A DNA stretch of 64,000 nucleotides. Origin: Lumbricus terrestris. Taxonomy: Eukaryota; Annelida; Clitellata; Crassiclitellata; Lumbricidae. Shown here piece after piece: positions 21,154-32,827 of this stretch. Made by a program: the position numbers and the translations under genes. Under the pieces are notes generated by a model. It saw only the letters and a list, made by a program, of their open reading frames with translations. It was not told the origin of the DNA and made no database searches. How positions within the stretch are numbered: position 1 is the first letter of the stretch; the number at the start of each line of letters is the position of its first letter. The stretch is from positions 5,432,370 through 5,496,369 of the forward strand of contig OX457040.1 of NCBI GenBank assembly GCA_949752735.1, read 5' to 3'.

Positions 21154-21926
21154 TACAGCTAATTTTAAACTACTCGTGCAGCCTAAGGAAGTTTCCAAAA
21201 GCAGATAAGTACGCTCTAACTGATATTGAAAATTCAGCTAACTTATCAACTATGCAACTGGTAGTATTACTGTCAAGACTCGTCAAAATCTCTAAATTAT
21301 CATCACAAACAAACAGACATTATTTAAAATTTGCAGCTTGAGTAGAATACCCTCAACCTCTCATTCACGAACGTGAGTCATACAATAAGCCGACAGAAGG
21401 GTCTTCAACGCTAATGCCAAATAGTGGGATATAAGAAAGCAGAAGCCCATATTTCTAATTGCATGAAAGACTGTTCCAGAATGAGAGACCTATACTACTG
21501 CAAAGTTTCCATGTTGAATTATGACGGACACTACGTGCAAACAACCAGATCATCTCGAGTTGCAGAACTATATAATTTCAGTGACCATGTAATGAGCTCT
21601 TCTAATTTAGAACAAACTGCCTTATTCAGTGTCTAGCGACATCTTACGATTGACAAGAACATTGACAGTCACCTCGCTTAATATTATGATCATAAATTTA
21701 TCATTGTAATCTAGAAGTTTTGAGAAACATTTGCAGCTGAAAGGGTCGCCGACATCACTCTTACAAATGTCTAGCAAGACAAGTCCCAGTTTATCTAAGG
21801 GAGCTTTGCGTGACAGAGCATTGCATATTGGTCCTAGATTCCATCGCACTGATTGAAAAATGCAGCTGTTTGACCACGTGATAATTGACCAGACCATCAA
21901 ACAGTAGCCTCTACGTCTACGATAGT

Positions 21927-21927
<1 letters not shown>

Positions 21928-22014
<87 letters not shown>

Positions 22015-22050
22015 TCACACTCACACACACGCACACGCACACACACATGC
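21928..22050 (+). repeat. (CA)n microsatellite
   Basis: More than 40 CA units with minor interruptions (CTCACTCACACT) at the right edge. Confidence 0.95.
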
Positions 22051-22979
22051 CGATAAGGCGCCGGCTGTGTGACTCTAGAGACACCACTGAACGTCAAAAT
22101 TCGAGCCAAATTCAGCACACATACAATATATCTTGAAGAGAGGCCAAAGTTGTGAGAAACTTAATTCCTTGTTTGTTTCTTAGGTTAAAATATATGAATG
22201 GGTCCCATAATTTATGGTATGCAATTTCAACGAAGCAATTAAATGCGATCGGAAACCCAACCACATGTCTACTCAATTAACAATGACTAACAATGATCTC
22301 AGAGTGAAGGGTGTGAAACAGAAACCACTTCATTTCCTCGACCTCTGCGTATAAGAACAAGAAGCCAGTCCTCTACCTATATGTATTGTCCTCCCACCGA
22401 CAATGAACGATAATACCTATCGCTCAATACAAATGTGTTGGTCACGAAGAAGGCGCAAAAGAAACAGAAAACCCAATATCTTGATAAACTATCCAGTGCG
22501 ATAGATGTTGCAAAACTCCATTATGAACAACATGGGTGGAGTTTGGGTTTCGTTCTTGGACGTGCTATATTTTGTGCAAAAGCATTTAAAATATATGTGG
22601 TGTGAATGATATATGAGATATGAGGATATATTGAAATATTTACACACGAATATCATTGTACGCTATATATAAAATTTGGAGCTCCTGGGGGGCGCTCTAA
22701 AAATTATTGTAAAAATTCGAAAAAATTACACAAAAATTATCATCTCCATAGGAAACTTTTTGACTGGTGAGACCTAAGAATTTCAAGAAAAAGTGTTTTT
22801 TGGGACAAGACGACTTGCGAACAAAATCCCTTCCAACACTGTGGAACTTAAGTCATACCAGCCCGACGCCGTTACCTACTTTTGACTTGCCAGAATTGGA
22901 TGAAGCGTAGCCGTTCCAGAACCCACCAACTAACAGTCTCCGGATAATTTGTTTGCTTTCGTGAGAGATTAGAACTGCC
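22051..22979. other. AT-rich intergenic DNA
   Basis: No coding frame. AAGCCAGTCCTCTACCT (22351 region) recurs near 49820 (GAGAGCCAGTCCTCTATCT), pointing to another diverged duplicate unit. GGGGGGCGCTC at 22688 is a local GC spike. Confidence 0.45.
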
Positions 22980-23400
22980 TCGGGTAAAAAATAATAATAG
23001 TTAGATTACATCCATTTCCACCATATTTGTTTGAGATAACAATATCGACTATCGATTGCAACAAGCTTCAGATGTTCATAATAATTATGGCGTACCTTTG
23101 TTTAAAGGACAATCATGTTGCATTACATCTGTAATGGTCACTCTGCGCAATGCGCATCCATGGTGGTCTGAGCCCAATCGTGGATTTGGGAAAATTAAAA
23201 AATATATATGTGCCTCATGACTCCTTTAAAAGGTTTCCAAGATTAACTTGGTTTTTAAATAGCAAAGTTTATCTATTGCGTCAGACGAGAGTAAAGAGAG
23301 TAAAAGAGAGTAAGAGAGTAAAATGTGTCCAACAATTTTGCACATTTCATGAATATATTTCTTGGTTAACTGCAATGCTACACGTCTGTCTGTCTGTCTG
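22980..23400 (+). repeat. Segmental duplicate; uninterrupted form of 25020-27430
   Basis: ATTACATCCATTTCCACCAT, CGATTGCAACAAGCTTC, ATTATGGCGTACC, CTTTAAAAGGTTTCCAAGAT and AAAATGTGTCCAACAATTTT match both sides of the LINE insertion at 25152-27198. Confidence 0.85.
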
Positions 23401-24600
23401 CCTGATTCCTTTTTTCTTTCGTTGAACCCATTAATTTTAATAATCGGTTTATAAATAGCCTAGAATTTCTCAACCTCGCTGCGTCATCTTTCCACCGATC
23501 GTGAGTTAATATACCAAACGATGAATCACATTGAAGATTATCATCGTCATCATCCCTCATTGCACAAACTCTAGCGAAGAGATAATTATTATAGGATTGC
23601 TTGACGATGGTATGGAATCAATGGTTGCTGTGTCGCATTCTGGGTACGAAATTTGTTAGTTCACGCAAACATAGCTTCAGAGTTCATAGTTAACAGCAAT
23701 TTGGTTTCAATAGGAGACTGTCTATTACTTTAGTGATGCCAATCTCGACCTTGAATAAATCAGGATGGCTGCCCGAGTCATCTTTGTCATTACGCAAAGT
23801 TCCTTCAGAATGAATTCTCAATATTGACATTGTTTGAATAGGTTTTATTCAACTAAGCTGTTTGACTAAATTTGCATACATAGATGCATTGTATTGTGTA
23901 GTAACGCTTCAAGAGATTTATACAGCGACTCTTGCATTATGATAATTCAGAGGCTCTTTCAAAACGAAAACACCGAGTGATAAATACCAATTATGCGTCC
24001 AGGCGTACATGCATGCATACACCAGTTCCATACATAAAACTTGCTTACTCTGCTTTCATACTCCAAAAAAATACATATACATCTCATCGTCATAATTATT
24101 TTGGCAAAAGATCCTGTTCTTGATTTTCTGATTATATTAAAATACTACGCTCAACTTGCACACCCTTAGTTGTAGGATTCATTTCTATATAATATTCGGG
24201 ATCCAATTAAGTTATACAGTAAATCCCATCAACTCCTTGCAAAATCTGCTATTGGTGACAAACCAAAAAAACCGCAATAATCAGATCAGCATCGCCAACG
24301 ACCGTGGCAGGCAATAATTGCCCTTACATCAGAAAATCTCATACATGAAATTGCACATTGAGCATTTTAACCTTTAACCTCCTCTTCTGCTCAGACATCG
24401 AACTGGCACCACCTAGTGAAAGACATCAGATGGGCTAAAACAGTGGGATTTTATTCTAACGGTAGCAACACCAGATGACAACAAACATCGTCTACTGTAC
24501 AATTATATGGAATTCTGTGCATTTTGTTCTGTTTTAGAATTTAGTGCTTCGGATAATGGTATATTCTATCGACGTTAACGCCATTGTAGCGTTTCTTTCG
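23401..24600. other. Intergenic DNA, nothing recognised
   Basis: Short frames only. GACGATGGTATGGAATCAATGGTTG at 23604 region distantly resembles R2. No transposon end was identified. Confidence 0.4.
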
Positions 24601-24607
24601 ACAGACG

Positions 24608-24648
24608 TTTAAATAAATTCTGATGCAAAGGATTTAAAGGTGTCTAAA
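24608..24648 (-). promoter_or_regulatory. PSE-like + TATA module 11
   Basis: Minus strand: TTTAGACACCTTTAAAT, about 17 nt, TATTTAAAC. Confidence 0.55.
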
Positions 24649-24659
24649 CTTAGATTTGT

Positions 24660-24720
24660 TCATCATCATCATCATCATGAACCGTGGGCTCAACGCCCGT
24701 AGGTGTCTGACGCCATTTTG
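24660..24720 (-). repeat. LINE 3' terminus with GAT tail
   Basis: Minus strand: GACACCTACGGGCGTTGAGC, CCACGG, then ATGATGATGATGATG. The same terminus ends the fragments at 53390 and 54256. Confidence 0.65.
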
Positions 24721-25497
24721 ATTTGTTCTTCAAGTAATAAAAATGTCGCAGGAGATGAGATGTCGTGGTCGAGGACGGACTTCTCTTCCTTAGAAGACCA
24801 AGGTTAAGAAATTGAAGTCGATTCTCATCGCACTCACGACTACGGCTTACCTTTGAAAGTATGGTTCGCTTATATTTATCGCTACCGTGTTATGACAAAG
24901 ACGATACGCGTTGTCCTCCTTCTTTCTTTGTTCGCTTCTATTTAACGCTACCGTCTTATAACAAAAAAACGATACGCGTTTCCCTCCTCCTTTTTCGGAC
25001 TTGGGACTAATACTGCGAGAGTATGAGTGGTGACCGAGTTGGATTACATCCAATTCCATCATATCTGAGATAACAATATCGGGTATCGACTCCAACAAGC
25101 TTCTGATTTTCATAATTATGGCGTTCCCTTGTTTAAACGGCATGTTGCAATCTTCTTCTTGTCCAAAGGTTTAATGTCATCATGTGGTAACGTAGACCGT
25201 CGACGACTTTGTTGATTTGATTCTTTTGTCTTTAATTTTCCGGTCTGTTTGTGTTTACTCTTGTTCTTATCCTTGTTTTTCCCCGCTGGTTCTGTGGTTC
25301 TCTTGTATATTTGTCGCTAAAACAGCTCCCTCCAGAGCCACCCTCCTTTTTTTTCCGCCATTTCAGATTTTTGGGCATTATTTAATTCCTCTTTTTTGTC
25401 CTCTTTCGGATCTTTTTTGGCCTTCGTTGGCTCTTTTTGGGTTTCCTTTTTTTTTCCATTTAGGTTTGTTGACAAGCATTAACAATCATCATTGACA

Positions 25498-25745
25498 TAT
25501 ATACACTATACATTTCACAACATTTTACAAATATTTAATTTTGTTACCAGTCAATATGCGGTGCCTTGTACGCATCCAACATCGAGTACATATTTCAGAA
25601 TAACACTCTAATTTATACATCGTTGCCATATATACACTATATACTTCACAACATTTTACCATTATTTAATTCTTTTACCAGTCGATACACAGTGCCTTGT
25701 ATGCATCCAACATCTAGTACAGATTTCAAATTAAATTCCAATTTA
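25498..25745. repeat. Tandem duplication of LINE 3' segment
   Basis: Two about 125-bp copies share ATATACACTATA, TTCACAACATTTTAC, ACCAGTCGATA/ACCAGTCAATA, GTGCCTTGTATGCATCCAAC and AATTTATACAT. Confidence 0.85.
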
Positions 25746-26497
25746 TACATATTGCAGGCATTCTTTAACACAGTGGCTATATTATTTTGATTACATGCTA
25801 ACAGTAAATGCTCTATATCACCTGCCGTCTGACAGCTGTCACAGAATCCAGTGGGATGTTTTCCCATTATATATAACTTTTTATTTGTATTAGCTACACC
25901 TAACCTCAGTCTACCAATCTGTACCTCCTTTTGCCTATCTGGATCGATAAATTTAAGGTTATTGTTAACGGTTGGGCAAATAGTTTTATACATTTTTCCT
26001 TTCTTTTCCAAATCGTATTGTATCTGCCATTTATTTATTATGAAAGGTTTAATCAAGCTGTACATTTCTTCTAATTCTAAGTAATTAGTAGAGTTTATTC
26101 TATCTAAGTCTAGTGCCTCTTTAGCTAAGTTATCTGCTCTATCATTACCTATTAGATCCACATGACTCGGAATCCAAATTATAGTTAGTCTATTATTATC
26201 CAAACAATTTATCTGTTTCATTAACTCATTAAATAAATGGGGTCTGGAGTTAGAATATCCTGATTTAATAGATGTTAGAACACTTAATGAATCTGAAAAT
26301 ATTGCAAATTCATTATTTATTTGATCATCCGTATTTAAGATCCACAGAATAGCTTCTAATATAGCACTTAATTCTGCAGCAAAGATGCTAGAATCATTAC
26401 ATAATTTGATCTTTTTATCTATATTTAAGCTAGGAATAGTAAATGCAGCAGCTACATTATCCTCTGCTTTCGATCCATCTGTATATATATATGTATC
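25646..26497 (-). pseudogene. LINE ribonuclease H domain and Cys/His tail
   Basis: A 283-codon open stretch. Residues 6-9 TDGS give the first catalytic Asp (7), AAELSAI gives Glu 42, SDS gives Asp 69, and SHVDLIGNDRAD gives His 112 and Asp 122: the complete RNase H DEDD/H set. The C-terminal half ends with FCDSCQTAGDIEHLLLAC, a C-x2-C...H-x4-C motif seen after RNase H in I-type LINEs. It would degrade the RNA strand of the RNA-DNA hybrid during retrotransposition. The domain looks intact, but it is separated from the upstream RT frame by a single frameshift near 26497 and has no start codon of its own at the 5' end. Confidence 0.9.
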
Positions 26498-27165
26498 ATC
26501 TGCTTATAATTTGATATCAGTATAAGTGCCATCTGTTTTAAATATTCAGGATTATCTATTTTTTTATTCACCTGTTTTTTTAGACTAGTATCAATTTTAA
26601 TTGTTTTATTTTTCCATGGAGGGGATGTGGGGAATGAGGGGCCAATACATGCAGTAGTAATTTTTGACAAAAATTCATGCGTTCTAATCTTAAAAGAGTG
26701 GTTTCTATCCTCTGGGGTCCTAAAGGTATCGGTCCAGTGGTCTTTAACAATTTCTTTGCATGTATGATCATTTATACTTATAATATTGACTCCCATCTTA
26801 ATAGCGTTGAGCTGTCTTCTAAGATGCAGGGGCATTTCGCCACATTCATTTTGTAAGGTTACAGCTGCTGCCCCCCTTGGCGCACCACAGCATATTCTTA
26901 AAGCTTCTGTTTGGATAGATGTAAGTTTTTTAAGATGCGACTGGCTTGCTGACGCATAAGCCACATCACCGTAGTCTAGTATTGACCTAATCAAAGCTTT
27001 ATAAATGGCCAACAAGGCATTTTTTGACGCTCCCCAAGAGTGTCCGGAGACCGCTCTCATTAAATTTAATCTTTTTTTGCATTTTTGAATAATGTATTCT
27101 ATATGGTATTTCCAACTAAGTGTTTTATCAAAGATAACTCCCAAAAATTTGGCTTTGTTTTCCAT
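26452..27165 (-). pseudogene. LINE reverse-transcriptase C-terminal (thumb) region
   Basis: 237 codons open. It starts at FLGVIFDKTLSWKYHI, the block just after the RT catalytic core, then RLNLMRAVSGHSWGA, LLAIYKALIRSILDYGDVAY, LTSIQTEALRICCGA and MPLHLRR. These blocks define the thumb of I/Jockey-type LINE polymerases. The YADD motif is missing because the copy is 5'-truncated. The frame drifts out at its 3' end into the RNase H frame (overlap 26452-26497). Confidence 0.92.
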
Positions 27166-27758
27166 ATTAATACATGAGTTTTCAATTTTGAGTTTTCAAT
27201 GTTGCAATACAGCTGCTGTAAGGGTCAATGCTCAATGCTACTGTATGAAAGGCATGTCCAATTGCGGTTGTGTGGAAAATTCATTTTTATATAAGTGTCT
27301 CGTAACTTCTTTAAAAGGTTTCCAAGATTAACTTTGATTTTAAATAACAATATTTATCTTTAATGGCAGAGGTGACGCAAAGAGAGCAAAATGTGTCCAA
27401 CAATTTTGCACATTATTTTCATGAGCTTGTGTGGCTCTTTAGTCAGGATTATTTTTGCCATTTTATACTTCTTAGTAGCTCTGACGGTTCAGGAGTTATC
27501 ACCACAAAAACGAACTTGGGCCGCCATTTTTTAGATGGCGATTTGAGAATAGCACGAATTTATGGGGACTTTGGTATTTTTGTCAGTGGGTGTACTTAAC
27601 AACTATGCCATGTCCCTACTTCCTGAAAATATATTGAGTAGCTTGATGTTTTTTGGGGCAAAATTCCTCTACTAAGAGGTCGTCGGACGATATAAGAAGC
27701 GATATGATTGATTCAGCTGAAGATTCATCGAGATTGCCTCATTAAATAAAATTTTACC

Positions 27759-27798
27759 TATTATAGCGAAAAGTAACCTCTTGTTAAAGGTGTCGAAA
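27759..27798 (-). promoter_or_regulatory. PSE-like + TATA module 12
   Basis: Minus strand: TTTCGACACCTTTAAC, 17 nt, TATAATAG. Confidence 0.55.
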
Positions 27799-27986
27799 TG
27801 CTATGTTTTGCTTAATCTAGTAAACTCAATTTCTTAGCGACATCATGAAAAATTGACGAAAAATTGATAGAATTTACTATAATTCTTTTATTCAAATATT
27901 AAACGCCGTCATAACATAACGACGTAACGTCATGGCATCAATGGTCGTTGACGACAGAATATTAAAATAACGCTATAACGCTATAA

Positions 27987-28071
27987 TTGGATGGATCCGA
28001 TTTGACCAGGGTCTGTGACAACAGAGGTCGTTACCCTGGACAGAAATTTGCTCGGCATATCACAGCACTGA
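27987..28071 (+). repeat. R1 hairpin repeat, copy d
   Basis: ATGGATCCGATTTGACCAGG, GTCTGTGACAACAGAGG, CGTTACCCTGGACAG, TTTGCTCGGCATATCACAGC; hairpin arms are intact. Confidence 0.8.
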
Positions 28072-28472
28072 TGAGTTCCGTCATTTTCCGTATCTAGTTG
28101 TATGAATGTTGGGTGGTTGCATTTACGTGTTCCTCGGATGCTACTTCACATTGTCGCTCTAACGCTACAGGCATCCATCACTTACTAAATGAGTTGCAGC
28201 TGAAGTTACAATTGATTGCTTTGCCACAATCTTCAGGCAATCAAAAGCTGATGACGTCGACACCGTTTAGCTTTGCAGGATCATTGTTAGACAGCCAGAA
28301 AGATACGCAATTAAAAGTAAGCGAAACTGTTTTCATGTATGAAAAGCAGTAAAAAAATTGACTTATTTTTATTGAACCACGGTGCTGATTGCATGATGGC
28401 TAGATGAAACACTTTCAATTTATACACCCAACTACGTATAATTATTGTATCTCAAGGCATAACACATCAATA

Positions 28473-28518
28473 TTTAAACACCTTTAATAACAGAACCATT
28501 GTCATTATTTGTATAAAG
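28473..28518 (+). promoter_or_regulatory. PSE-like + TATA module 13
   Basis: TTAAACACCTTTAATAA; the TATA (GTATAAAG) is about 23 nt on, slightly longer than usual. Confidence 0.45.
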
Positions 28519-28859
28519 CAAATATATGAAAAGGTCAGATATCCCGTGCATCATCATGGTCAGTTGCAGTTCAACGATAAGTGACGATCACATAATAATA
28601 ATCGACATGAAACAAGATAATATGTCAGTGTTCCGGAAGTCAAATATGTTCTTGAGTAATTTTAAGCTGCTCCGGTTCTTTTGCGGATGCTTCAAACAAC
28701 CAGTTTTCTTGCAAACTTCACAGCACCACAATAATTATAGGACAACGTTGTTAGCGTTTTTGCTTTGACAGTTTGTACAGCCCTTCCCATAATTATTCAA
28801 TATGATCGAACATTTTTGTACTCTGCTGCCACCAGCTGAAGTGTATGCTGAGGCAGATT

Positions 28860-29935
28860 TCCAATCGTAATCGTAATCGTAATCTCGAAACTTCTACAGC
28901 GCCCACAAAAGCCAAGTCGCGGGAACCAGCTTATTCACAGGCGCTCAATCAAAACAAAATCGATAGGCAGCGGGTCAAGTCCGGAGAGTCAGGCAGGCAG
29001 ATAGATGGACGGCTAAGGTGGGTGATGTTTAGAGTTGAAGTGGCGGGGGATGTAAGGAGAAGAAGAATCAGGATAGGATTTTTGAAAGAGCAATGTTTTC
29101 AGTTTTGAGTGAAAGACCTGTGGGGAGATAGCGAGAGGTGGAGTTTTGGTGAGTTCGTATGATGGGTCGGAAGTTTGCCGAAGTGCTGGCGGAAGTTTGT
29201 TCCAGAGAGGTGGAACGGCAATGGCTATGGAGCGGTTTGCGAATTTCAGTGATGAAGTGATGGGAGGGCGAAGCAGTGTAATGGAGGATGAGGAGCGTGT
29301 TGAACGAGGTGGCTGGATGATGAACAACTGACGAAGGTAGAACGGCTGGGATGATTGAAGTGTATTGTAAGTGAGTGAGAGGACTTTGTATTCGATGCGT
29401 TCAGGTATTTTGAGCCAGTGAAGTGATTTCAGGACAGGAGTGATGTGGTGACGTTTGGGGGTTTTCGTCACTGCACGGGCGAGGGCATTCTGGATAGCTT
29501 GGAGGCGGTTAATTTGGGTTATATCAATGTTTAGGAAGAGAGAGTTGCAGTAATCAAGTTTCGCATGAACTATGGATGTGGCTATTGTGGATGCAGTTTT
29601 AAAGTCAAGCATAGGTCGGATTCTGCGGAGATCTCGTATGTGCATGAAACAAGTGCGGGAAAGTTGGGTTATGTGGTCGGAGAAGCTAAGATGCTGGTCA
29701 AAGATTACACCTAGGTTTCGGACAGGAGAATTTGCGGAGAAAGTGTGGTTGGAAGAAGAGTCATTGTTGAAGGAAATAGAGGGATCAGGAATTTTCTTGA
29801 GTTGCTCTCTGAGGCCAATTAGTATAAATTCTGTCTTGGAGGGGTTAAGGCAGAGGAGATTTGAGGTCATCCAAGAGGTGATTTGGGTGACCACAGACCA
29901 CGCATGAACTGTATCGTTCTTTTGCAAAGTCAAAA
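28860..29935 (-). mobile_element. L2/CR1-like LINE, 5'-truncated
   Basis: Contains the 306-codon RT C-terminal frame, a 150-bp 3' UTR and a GATTAC-repeat tail (GAGATTACGATTACGATTAC) at 28862-28890. The same 3' end occurs alone at 40878-40930. Confidence 0.88.
29013..29933 (-). pseudogene. LINE reverse-transcriptase C-terminal region
   Basis: Uninterrupted frame of 306 codons. Blocks in order: WMTSNLLCLNPSKTEFILIG (residues 16-35), RNLGVIFDQHLSFSDHI (70s), MHIRDLRRIRPMLDFKTAST, VHAKLDYCNSLFLN, INRLQAIQNALARAV, LKSLHWLKIPERIEYKVLSL and AVPPLWNKLPPALRQ. This is the post-catalytic half of an L2/CR1-like polymerase; fingers, palm and endonuclease are absent. The lack of stops suggests a young copy. 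The Met at the 5' end is internal to the ancestral protein and not a true start. Confidence 0.92.
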
Positions 29936-30414
29936 GTCTCTTTGCTATTATAATAATAATGAAACGTAACTTATTGCAAATTCTTTAACACACATTATGT
30001 GTTGTTTCCCAGCCAACAACAAAATGTTATCTTCCCCTTAGCCTCATCAAAATTTGAACATATTCATCGTTTTACGATGTATCCGTCGAAACTTGTGTTC
30101 CCATCGAAACCAACGGCCTCTTGCTGCACAATAATTTATTATTAGAAAGCAAAGATTACAAGATAAAACACCTTCGAAATTTTAAAACCTTTAATAAAAG
30201 AAGCATTGTTTTTTTTTAAAAGCAAATCTGTACAAAACGTTGCTATTCTCTGCTTCTTTCTACCCCGAAAGCCGTGTGCCGACGATGAGGCTTTACAAGA
30301 TGGCTACATATTTTCTGCAGTCTTTGAAAAGCACAATATCAACTATCATAACTATCATAAAAATTATACTTCAATTATTTCGCTGGCCATTTGAAATTTT
30401 TGCAAAAGGAGCTC
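29936..30414. other. AT-rich spacer with a weak module-like site
   Basis: At 30167-30195 AAACACCTTCGAAATTTTAA and AAACCTTTAATAAAAG resemble the box twice, without a good TATA. Nothing else recognised. Confidence 0.35.
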
Positions 30415-30453
30415 TTCAACACCTTTAATTCACGTTTACCGTAGTTATATAAA
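30415..30453 (+). promoter_or_regulatory. PSE-like + TATA module 14
   Basis: TTCAACACCTTTAATTC, about 16 nt, TTATATAAA. About 60 nt downstream lies an R2-like sequence (GACATTGTGTCACAATAATG, ACGTTT). Confidence 0.6.
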
Positions 30454-30757
30454 CTTTCAGCGGGCGACGGAAGTAATTGCAGTCACACGCTCGGTCAATT
30501 GGTAGATCAACGATAATTATAGACATTGTGTCACAATAATGACGTTTCCCTTACTCATTCTCAAGACTTGGGACTTGCAACCCCATATATGCTCACACAC
30601 ATACTCACACCCATACTCACACGCATACCCACACGCACACACTGCTTCTGGCAGTCCTTCTTCTTCATTCGCTCTTCTCATAACCTGTCTCTTATCTTTG
30701 GGTCTTATGCGCTTGGGGGGGGGGCTTCTAGACAGTTTACCATACTAGAGACACGTT

Positions 30758-30830
30758 ACAAGTTTATTCATTCATTTATTCGTTCGTTCATACATTCATT
30801 CATTCATTCATTTCAATCATTCATTTATTG
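30758..30830 (+). repeat. (TTCA)n degenerate microsatellite
   Basis: ATTCATTCATTCATTTCAAT-type array, the reverse of the GAATGAATGA tails of L2-like LINE ends. Confidence 0.8.
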
Positions 30831-30899
30831 GGGTTGACCAAGTACGACCGTGTATTCCAATATATGCGTGAAGTCTTGGGCTGGCTTCCTTTTTTGGAT

Positions 30900-31070
30900 T
30901 GCCTTGTCCGTTTTTGAGAAATCAAGATGGCCGGTAACGCATCAGATAACACGCCGCAATGGATATCGGCGGTCCCCAGTTCGAGCCCCGTAGGCTGACG
31001 CGCTTTGTAGGCCGCTATTAGCACCGTGAATTGCACGCTGTCTACTCCGCCAGTAGTTAAGATTGATGCT
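30900..31070 (+). repeat. tRNA-like SINE head, degraded
   Basis: GGTCCCCAGTTCGAGCCCCG is a B-box-like sequence preceded by an A-box-like GGTAACGCATCAGATAACAC. It is followed by CGCTTTGTAGGCCGCTATT. Cloverleaf pairing is poor. Confidence 0.4.
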
Positions 31071-31104
31071 AATTAAGATAACTGAAGACTTACAGAAGTT
31101 TGTT

Positions 31105-31350
31105 TTGTTTGTTTGAATGTGCACTTGTTATAGTGTCCCTTGAAGCTTCTTACTCAGAGGCGCTCCAGACTACAGAGCGGACACTGCAAGGAGTTTCACG
31201 CCGGAACGCTGAGCAATTGCGAGTGAAGGACTTGCCCAAGATCCCTACGCGGCGGCTTGATGTGGATTCGAACGTGCAACCATCCGGCTGCAAGGCAACG
31301 AACATGCCAACTACACCATCTCGCCCAACTTGTGCACGTACAGCGCTATG
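31105..31350 (-). repeat. tRNA-derived SINE, near full length
   Basis: Reverse complement of the SINE at 47333: CACTTGTTATAGTGTCCCTT, GAGCAATTGCGAGTGAAGGA, TTGCCCAAG, GATTCGAACGTGCAACCATC (B box) and CCAACTACACCATCTCGCCC. Confidence 0.8.
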
Positions 31351-31369
31351 AGTTTGCATGTGTTTCATT

Positions 31370-32070
31370 AAAGAAAATAAATATTATTCAAAAAGTGAAT
31401 ATGTCATTTTTTCACACAATCATACATGTTTGATGATAAAATGATTTTGCCTGAGAATCTTAGACAATAATATTTGTTGCTTTTGGTTTTGATGCAGCGG
31501 AATTGATACTTTTCATTCTTTCAAGTATGACATAAGTTTGGTATTTTATTTTCGCAATTTCGCAATAAATATAGATCTACTTAGTTGACGTTATTAAAAG
31601 ATGTGTAATGAGAGAAGTTTTATCATGCTAGAGGAAACTTCTGAACTTGTGTTCTATAATCATTGACTGAAGTTGCATGAAGCCTCTTCAATTGGAGTAC
31701 AGTAACTAGGAGGCACTCCCAGGCCAGCGCGGGTCCTGAGATTGATTAGAGAGTTGAAACACTTCAACGGCCTTTGTATTAAAAGAATTGAACTTGAAGA
31801 TCTATAATTACATATCTTCAAGCCTTCGATTTGGGTTCAAAATTCGTACTTTTGGTCAAGATATTGGCCAAAAACTTGAGGGGATACTTATTTTTGTTCA
31901 GCCGTACATATTTCAATTGTGTTCATCATTACATACCTCTAAAACGCTTTCTTTGACTCTATTTATTTTATCTATTGGCCTTCGAAGTTGGCTGTTCTTG
32001 AAAGTCGATGTCTCTCAGAAGTACATGTATTCACTAATAATTATATATATTTATATATATATATATTTAT
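31370..32070. other. Intergenic AT-rich DNA
   Basis: No element identified. AAACACTTCAACGGCCTTTG at 31756 is a possible R2 remnant; (TA)n at 32042-32070. Confidence 0.35.
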
Positions 32071-32582
32071 ATGAGATTAACGACGATTAACAGGTGTACA
32101 AATAAAACGATAATGCAAGGGTTAGATGCAAAATACTCGAATGGAGAAAACATATACACAAAATTAAAACCGATTAACAGGTGTCCAAATAAAACGATAA
32201 TTTCAGCAACTATAAAAATAACGATTCTGTCAATAGTCAGCTCAACTTCTGCGCAAATTGTTACGAGAAAGAGCTGCATTACGCAAAACAAATTTTTACG
32301 AGGCTGCAGAAGAAATCTCGAGATCCCGAACGATAAAACAAGTGATTTAAATAATCAAATAAATTACAAAATCGTTAACGGTAGACATCAAAGGCCAAAC
32401 AGTTCATCAACGTATCTCGTGTATTTCTTCCATCCACCTCCTTCTTGGGTGTCCTATGATCCTCCTTCGTCCCTCTCCGCAGACCAGTGGAGAAGGACAA
32501 TCACTTGTTTTATCGTGAAGACGATAAGAGGAGAAGAGCTGAATATCCTGGTATTGACAGAATCGTTATTTCTATAGTTTCT

Positions 32583-32827
32583 GAAGCTATTGAGAACCCC
32601 ATGGATCGAGATAGAGCAAAATAATGCAAGGGATAGGTTCGAAATGGATGGATCCGATTTGACCAGGGTCTATAACAACAGATGCCGTTACCCTGGACAG
32701 AAATGTGTTCGGCATATTACAGCTCTTAAGAGCAAGGTACTGAACCAGTATAATTATGTCTGCCCTCGGATCTTCTTCGTATTTATAGTTTTGCTCTATC
32801 TCGATCCATGAGGTTCTCAATAGCTTC
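32583..32827. repeat. Inverted LINE pieces bracketing R1 copy e
   Basis: GAAGCTATTGAGAACC and ATCGAGATAGAGCAAAA at the left return as the reverse complement at 32789-32827 (37-39-bp arms). Both arms are the LINE codons LLRT(P/S)WIEIEQN, so a LINE fragment has been inversely duplicated around an R1 copy (32645-32732). Confidence 0.8.
32645..32732 (+). repeat. R1 hairpin repeat, copy e
   Basis: ATGGATGGATCCGATTTGAC, CAGGGTCTATAACAACAG, CCGTTACCCTGGACAGAAAT, TTACAGCTCTTAAGAGC; hairpin arms are intact. Confidence 0.85.

Larger units (their letters stand above)
20560..21880 (+). repeat. Diverged duplicate unit, shared with 33440-34530
   Basis: Matched landmarks: GGAGGGCGA, CAAGACCATTTGCGAATAGA, module + TATA, GTGTCTAGCGACATCTTACG, GACAGGGTCG-type sequence. 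Divergence is high between landmarks, but the promoter-like module is kept in both. Confidence 0.65.
25152..27198 (-). mobile_element. I-type LINE, 5'-truncated, with 10-bp target duplication
   Basis: Direct repeat ATGTTGCAAT at 25142-25151 and 27199-27208 flanks the insertion, and the paralog at 22980-23400 lacks it. Minus-strand order: RT C-terminal part (27165-26452), RNase H and Cys/His tail (26497-25646), then a 3' UTR of about 490 bp ending in AAGAAGAAG at the junction. The endonuclease and catalytic RT core are lost by 5' truncation, as in target-primed reverse transcription. About 125 bp of the coding end plus adjacent 3' sequence are duplicated in tandem (25498-25620 and 25625-25745). 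Confidence 0.92.

Noticed and set aside
32071..32577. 168-codon frame
   Set aside because: Two diverged copies of a short AT-rich repeat (GATTAACAGGTGT, CAAATAAAACGATAAT) give its N-terminal half; no domain is recognisable.
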